From positions 1 to 12,765 of the forward strand of contig WLCS01000013.1 in assembly GCA_009705185.1 (NCBI GenBank): a DNA stretch of 12,765 nucleotides. The letters are read 5' to 3'. Origin of the DNA: Actinomycetota bacterium. GTDB taxonomy: Bacteria > Actinomycetota > Actinomycetes > Nanopelagicales > Nanopelagicaceae. This document shows positions 8,056 through 12,765 of the stretch, piece by piece. A program made the position numbers and the translations under genes. Within the stretch, counting starts at the first letter, position 1. Every line of letters starts with the position of its first letter. The notes under the pieces are model-generated. The model ran no database searches. It was not told the origin of the DNA and saw only the letters and a list, made by a program, of their open reading frames with translations.

Positions 8056-8397
8056 CTACTCGATGTCGTCACCGCGTAATTTACGTAGTGCATCTTCCAA
8101 AATCTTTTCGCCTTCTTTATCAGTGCGACGTTCTTTCACATATGCAAGGTGAGTCTTGTAAGGCACGTTCACAACAGCGCTAGGCGGATTACTCTTATCG
8201 CGACCTGCAGGTAATCCGCACTTAGGGCAATCCCACTCAGCAGGAATGACTACTGTCTCTTCGACAGCAAAAGATGGGCGAACTTCATGCCCGTTAGCGC
8301 ACCAATACGAAACCGTTGCGCGTTCAATCTGATCGCCGCGCTCGGCTTCTCCCATAGGTCCTGCGCCAACACGACTTCCGCGAATTGCACTTGCCAT
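8056..8397 (-). CDS. rbpA: RNA polymerase-binding protein RbpA
   Basis: Actinobacterial general transcription factor of 113 aa that binds the principal sigma factor and RNA polymerase and stabilises the open promoter complex. The N-terminal region has the RGSRVGAGPMGE segment (6-17). The core domain keeps four possible zinc ligands: C33 and H37 (YWCANGHE) plus C57 and C60 (DCPKCG). The C-terminal sigma-interacting region is YKTHLAYVKERRTDKEGEKIL (80-100). The zinc ligands place it with the Streptomyces-type protein; as I recall, the mycobacterial form has lost them. AAGGG overlapping the end of secG precedes the ATG by seven bases, and only three bases separate it from secG. It is the last gene of the minus-strand operon. 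Confidence 0.96.
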   Translation of the reverse strand: MASAIRGSRVGAGPMGEAERGDQIERATVSYWCANGHEVRPSFAVEETVVIPAEWDCPKCGLPAGRDKSNPPSAVVNVPYKTHLAYVKERRTDKEGEKILEDALRKLRGDDIE

Positions 8398-8400
8398 GAA

Positions 8401-8631
8401 TTAACCCTTCAAAACTAGTGAAAGTGCGACAACGCCAGCAAACCAAAGGCCGCCGACAACAATTGTGATGCGATCAAGATTTCGTTCTACTACTGAAGAA
8501 CCACCATAGTTAGATGAAATTCCGCCACCGAAAAGATCTGAGAGTCCAGATCCTTTTCCTTTGTGTAGGAGTACGAGAAGAATCATCACGATACTTGTGA
8601 TGATCAAGAAAATTGAAAGCGCTAAAGCCAC
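8401..8631 (-). CDS. secG: Preprotein translocase subunit SecG
   Basis: Small inner-membrane subunit (76 aa) of the SecYEG channel that aids SecA-driven protein export. There are two hydrophobic helices, about residues 3-22 and 56-74. They are joined by the SecG signature loop LLHKGKGSGLSDLFGGG (21-37) and a glycine/serine stretch. The start is GTG at 8631, fixed by AAGGAG seven bases upstream. It lies 59 bp after tpiA in the usual actinobacterial order pgk-tpiA-secG. Confidence 0.96.
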   Translation of the reverse strand: MALALSIFLIITSIVMILLVLLHKGKGSGLSDLFGGGISSNYGGSSVVERNLDRITIVVGGLWFAGVVALSLVLKG

Positions 8632-8638
8632 GGTAAAA

Positions 8639-8644
8639 CTCCTT
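8639..8644 (-). promoter_or_regulatory. Ribosome binding site of secG (AAGGAG)
   Basis: A full Shine-Dalgarno sequence on the minus strand, seven bases before the GTG at 8631. It supports this non-ATG start. Confidence 0.85.
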
Positions 8645-8690
8645 AAGAGGTAGGGGTACAGGATACCTGAATCAGTTCAAATCCCTTGAA

Positions 8691-9464
8691 TTACGCCTGA
8701 GCGTGGAACTTGGCAATCTTTGCCAGCTCTTCAGGGTCAAGACTTGCTCCCCCGATAAGTGCGCCATCGACGTCAGGCTGCTTCATGATCTCTGCGATGT
8801 TTGCAGATTTCACGGATCCTCCATAAAGAATTCGCATATTTGCAGCGATTTCAGCGGAACCGATTTGTTCTACTTCCTCACGAATAGCTGCGCACACTTC
8901 TTGAGCATCTTCAGGTGTTGCCGTCTTGCCTGTGCCGATCGCCCATACAGGTTCGTAGGCGATAACAATTTTCTTCAGTTCTGGTTTATGGAAACCTTCT
9001 AAACCTGCACGCACCTGACGAATCACATGCGAAACATGTGTTCCTGATTCGCGGATTGCAAGTTCTTCGCCGACACAGAAAATCGGTGTGAGTTCGTTGG
9101 CAAGTGCAGCCTTAATTTTGCGGTTAATCAGTGCATCATCTTCATGATGAATTGCGCGACGCTCTGAGTGACCAATTACAACAAAAGTACAGCCGAGCTT
9201 AGAAAGCATTGAGCCAGATATATCACCAGTAAAAGCTCCTGAGCTTTCAGGTGAAAGATCCTGCGCACCGTACTGAAGACGAAGACGATCGCCATCTACC
9301 ATTGTTTGAATTGAACGGATATCTGTAAATGGAGGGATGATTGCAACATCAACAGCGTCATAATCTTTATCATCAAGTGAGTAGACAAGTTTCTGCGCAA
9401 CGGCGATAGCCTCGAGGTGATTGAGGTTCATCTTCCAGTTACCAGCCATAAGTGGTTTACGCAT
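8691..9464 (-). CDS. tpiA: Triosephosphate isomerase
   Basis: TIM-barrel enzyme of 257 aa that interconverts dihydroxyacetone phosphate and glyceraldehyde-3-phosphate. Active-site residues are all present: N9 and K11 (AGNWKMN), H99 (IGHSERR) and E171 ([13 protein letters not shown], which includes the mobile loop 6). The phosphate-binding YGGSVK is at 214-219. The ATG at 9464 is chosen because the family begins [17 protein letters not shown] five codons upstream would place the AAGGAG ribosome binding site inside the gene. It lies 30 bp after pgk and 59 bp before secG. Confidence 0.97.
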   Translation of the reverse strand: MRKPLMAGNWKMNLNHLEAIAVAQKLVYSLDDKDYDAVDVAIIPPFTDIRSIQTMVDGDRLRLQYGAQDLSPESSGAFTGDISGSMLSKLGCTFVVIGHSERRAIHHEDDALINRKIKAALANELTPIFCVGEELAIRESGTHVSHVIRQVRAGLEGFHKPELKKIVIAYEPVWAIGTGKTATPEDAQEVCAAIREEVEQIGSAEIAANMRILYGGSVKSANIAEIMKQPDVDGALIGGASLDPEELAKIAKFHAQA

Positions 9465-9470
9465 TACTGA

Positions 9471-9476
9471 CTCCTT
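9471..9476 (-). promoter_or_regulatory. Ribosome binding site of tpiA (AAGGAG)
   Basis: A full Shine-Dalgarno sequence on the minus strand, six bases before the ATG at 9464. It decides this start over the in-frame TTG at 9479, which would be translated through the site. Confidence 0.88.
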
Positions 9477-9494
9477 CAATAGTTGTGAATAAAT

Positions 9495-10681
9495 TTAAAG
9501 ATCGAGAGCGGTTAATCCTGGTAGTTCTTTGCCCTCAAGATATTCAAGAGAAGCGCCACCGCCAGTTGAGATATAACCAAATTGTGAATCAGCAAATCCA
9601 AGGGCTCGCACTGCCGCTGCAGAATCTCCGCCACCTACTACTGAAATTCCAGAAACTTCGGTCAGCGCTTGAGCAATAACTTTTGTCCCATGAGCGAAGT
9701 TTGGAAATTCGAAGACGCCCATTGGTCCATTCCAAAAGACGGTCTTGCAACCTTTAATTGCTTGCGCAAATGCTGCAGCAGTCTCTGGACCAATGTCTAG
9801 CCCCATTTGATCAGACGGAATTGCATCTGCTTTTACAAGAGTAGGCGTTGCATCGGCTGCAAATGTTGGAGCCACGACAATATCTGTTGGCAGAAGTAAC
9901 TTCACGCCAGATTCTTCGGCTTGCTTAATAAGAGTTTTCACGGTGTCTATGAGATCGAGTTCTACAAGTGATGAACCAATTTCTTTGCCTTGTGCTGCCA
10001 AGAATGTGAAAAGCATTCCTCCACCGATAGCCATGACATCAACTTTTCCAAGAAGATTTGAAATCACGCCAATCTTGTCTGAAACTTTTGACCCACCGAG
10101 CACAACGCCATATGGGCGCTCAGGATTGACGGTCAATTTCTTAAGAACTTCCACTTCTGCAGCAACGAGAGTTCCGGCAGCATGTGGCAATAGCTTTGGA
10201 AGATCAAAGACTGATGCATGCTTGCGATGTACTGCGCCGAATCCATCTCCAACGTAAACATCTGCAAGTTGTGCAAGCTCTGCGGCTAACGCTGCACGTT
10301 CTGTTTCATCTTTAGAAGTTTCGGCAGCTGAATATCGAATGTTTTCCAAGAGAAGAATTTCTCCTGCTTTCAGTGCCGAAGCTTTTTCTGTTACATCACT
10401 ACCTGTAATTGCACCTGCAAATTGCACTGGCTTACCGAGTAATTCGGAAAGTCGAACTGCAACTGGTGCAAGTGAGAGCTCTGGTTTTGCTTCGCCTTTT
10501 GGACGACCTAGATGTGCAGCAATAACAATGCTTGCCCCTTGCGAGAGAAGCGCGTTAATTGTTGGCAGTGATGCGCGAATGCGTCCATCATCTGTGATCT
10601 TTCCTTCTTTCAAAGGAACATTGAGATCACAACGCAGAAAGACTCGCTTACCTGCTACACCTAGGTCGACCAATGAAGACA

Positions 10682-10682
<1 letters not shown>
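9495..10682 (-). CDS. pgk: Phosphoglycerate kinase
   Basis: Monomeric kinase of 395 aa that transfers phosphate from 1,3-bisphosphoglycerate to ADP. The N-terminal domain carries the substrate-binding RCDLNVPL (17-24), HLGRPKG (57-63), LLENIRY (111-117) and [12 protein letters not shown] (146-157). The C-terminal nucleotide domain has GGSKVSDK (196-203), WNGPMGVFE (317-325), [10 protein letters not shown] (349-358) and [13 protein letters not shown] (372-384). Length is standard. The ATG overlaps the gap stop by one base (TAATG), consistent with coupled translation of consecutive glycolytic enzymes. Confidence 0.98.
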
Positions 10683-11680
<998 letters not shown>

Positions 11681-11687
11681 CTAAAAA

Positions 11688-11692
11688 CCTCT
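11688..11692 (-). promoter_or_regulatory. Ribosome binding site of gap (AGAGG)
   Basis: A moderate Shine-Dalgarno match on the minus strand, seven bases before the gap ATG at 11680. Confidence 0.6.
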
Positions 11693-11786
11693 TCTACATA
11701 GTGAATTGCCCCAGATAAAGGTGGCTAACATTTACACCACAACGTTGGGGGCTTGATGCGAAGTCTATCAGCCGAGTCGAAGTTAC

Positions 11787-11796
11787 TGACCGGTCA
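11787..11796. promoter_or_regulatory. Palindrome TGACCGGTCA in the whiA-gap gap, possible operator
   Basis: A perfect 10-bp palindrome in the 163-bp intergenic region, 107 bp upstream of the gap start. A second, 8-bp palindrome CAACGTTG lies at 11740-11747. A TAnnnT-type -10 (TAGACT) lies just downstream of the first on the minus strand, but with no recognisable -35. The layout suggests a regulated promoter for gap-pgk-tpiA, but no regulator can be named. Confidence 0.35.
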
Positions 11797-11843
11797 CCAG
11801 CGTGCGCAGGCTCACTCTTAGTCCCATAAGGGAGAAGTGGCTC

Positions 11844-12765
11844 TTATTCACCTAATAAATCAGGTGAGAGACCGGCCTCTGTATCAGGAATCCCAAGTTC
11901 AGAAGCTCGCTTATCTGCCATTGCGAGTAAGCGACGGATGCGACCAGCAATTGCATCCTTAGTCATTGGTGGAGTTGCGAGAGAACCAAGTTCTTCAAGA
12001 CTTGCTTGTCCGTGAGAAATTCTTAACTCGCCTGCTTCTTTTAAGTGATCAGGAATTTCAGGACCAAGAATTTCCATCGCTCTTTGAACGCGTGCTGCCG
12101 CAGCCACTGCTGCGCGAGCTGAACGACGAAGATTTGCATCATCAAAATTGGCAAGTCTGTTGGCGGTCGCGCGAACTTCACGACGCATTCTGCGCTCTTC
12201 CCATGCAAGAACACTTTCATGGGCACCAAGACGTGTAAGTAGTACTCCGATGGCATCTCCATCTCGGATAACAACGCGATCGACACCGCGAACTTCACGA
12301 GCCTTTGCAACAATATTAAGGCGACGCGCTGCGCCAACCAGTGCAAGTGCGGCCTCAGGACCAGGACATGTAATTTCTAGAGATGATGAACGACCGGGTT
12401 CGGTCAACGAGCCATGCGCAATGAAAGCACCACGCCATGCTGCTTCTGCGTCGCAAACATTTGCGGCAACAACTTGCGGAGGCAATCCGCGCACTGGTCG
12501 ACCATTGGCATCAATGAGCCCAGTCTGGCGAGCAAGTGCATCGCCTGCTTCAATAACTCTGACCACATAGCGTGATCCTTTGCGCAACCCGCTGGAAGAG
12601 AGAACAGCTAAATCGCTGTCGTGCCCGTAGATATCAGCAATATCCTTCTTCAAACGGCGCGCACTTTGTGAGGTATCTAGTTCTACTTCAATCACTACTT
12701 TTCCTGCAGCAATATGTAGGCCTCCGGCAAAACGCAGGAGTGAAGAAACTTCGGCTTTACGACAG
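11844..12765 (-). CDS. whiA: WhiA, DNA-binding regulator (5' end beyond the window)
   Basis: WhiA is a conserved Gram-positive regulator linked to sporulation genes in Streptomyces and to division and nucleoid functions elsewhere. The frame stays open to the window edge: the codons from 12764 to 12696 read [20 protein letters not shown] and continue without a break, matching the WhiA N-terminus. An internal GTG at 12695 is therefore not the start. About 306 residues are visible, and some 20 are missing compared with the usual 325 or so. The N-terminal part is the LAGLIDADG homing-endonuclease-like fold, without nuclease function in this family. The C-terminal helix-turn-helix is in [25 protein letters not shown]. 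It precedes gap, as in many actinobacteria. Confidence 0.95.
   Translation of the reverse strand, partial: CRKAEVSSLLRFAGGLHIAAGKVVIEVELDTSQSARRLKKDIADIYGHDSDLAVLSSSGLRKGSRYVVRVIEAGDALARQTGLIDANGRPVRGLPPQVVAANVCDAEAAWRGAFIAHGSLTEPGRSSSLEITCPGPEAALALVGAARRLNIVAKAREVRGVDRVVIRDGDAIGVLLTRLGAHESVLAWEERRMRREVRATANRLANFDDANLRRSARAAVAAAARVQRAMEILGPEIPDHLKEAGELRISHGQASLEELGSLATPPMTKDAIAGRIRRLLAMADKRASELGIPDTEAGLSPDLLGE

Noticed and set aside
8083..8093. Palindrome CGTAA-T-TTACG near the pgi/rbpA junction
   Set aside because: It is a short repeat inside rbpA with a one-base centre and no T-run. The 7976-8022 hairpin is a far better terminator candidate.
8645..8690. A separate promoter for secG-rbpA in the 59-bp tpiA-secG gap
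   Set aside because: A TATCCT (-10-like) and short inverted repeats (TTCAA-N5-TTGAA, CAGG-TAT-CCTG) are present on the minus strand, but no -35 at an acceptable distance. The evidence is too weak to call.
9943..10257. Long open frames opposite pgk, gap, whiA and other genes
   Set aside because: They are antisense to strongly conserved enzymes, have no recognisable domains or ribosome binding sites, and reflect the codon structure of the real genes.
11805..11843. Rho-independent terminator after whiA
   Set aside because: An imperfect hairpin (CCC/GGG and CACT/AGTG pairs with bulges) can be drawn, but no T-run follows, so read-through into gap is as likely.
12696..12765. Non-coding sequence upstream of a whiA start at 12695
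   Set aside because: The frame is open and encodes [17 protein letters not shown], a conserved WhiA segment, so the gene continues past the window edge.

Overview
The window looks like chromosome of a streamlined, AT-leaning actinobacterium. WhiA, a zinc-ligand RbpA and a three-cysteine SufR are actinobacterial hallmarks. Moderate-to-low GC (judged by eye, not computed), frequent GTG starts, gene junctions of 0 to 4 bp and apparently leaderless promoters suggest a small-genome freshwater lineage such as the acI/Nanopelagicales group. That placement is an inference.

Left arm (1-3485, minus strand): an Fe-S cluster assembly operon, read sufR > sufB > sufD > Rieske-type ferredoxin > the first codon of another gene, probably sufC. 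SufR is an Fe-S-sensing repressor. A clean inverted repeat lies over its likely -10 box and start codon and would suit autoregulation. An 83-bp divergent region (3486-3568) separates sufR from ctaA and carries two further short inverted repeats.

Middle (3569-8055, plus strand): ctaA (heme A synthase), tkt (transketolase) and pgi (glucose-6-phosphate isomerase), tightly packed. In many actinobacteria ctaB, tal, zwf, opcA and pgl are found in this neighbourhood. Here none of them lies between ctaA and secG, and tkt overlaps pgi by one base.

Right arm (8056-12765, minus strand): whiA (5' end beyond the window) > gap > pgk > tpiA > secG > rbpA. This is the lower-glycolysis cluster with a developmental/cell-division regulator upstream and protein-export and RNA polymerase-binding genes downstream. 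It meets pgi tail-to-tail with no spacer. The best terminator for this arm is a hairpin inside the pgi coding sequence on the opposite strand.

Together the genes cover Fe-S cluster supply, heme A for terminal oxidase, and the central carbon route from hexose phosphate to 3-phosphoglycerate. All complete genes are of normal length with their key residues, and I saw no mobile element, CRISPR array, tRNA or rRNA. I found no convincing new multi-gene system; the points worth checking are regulatory and architectural.
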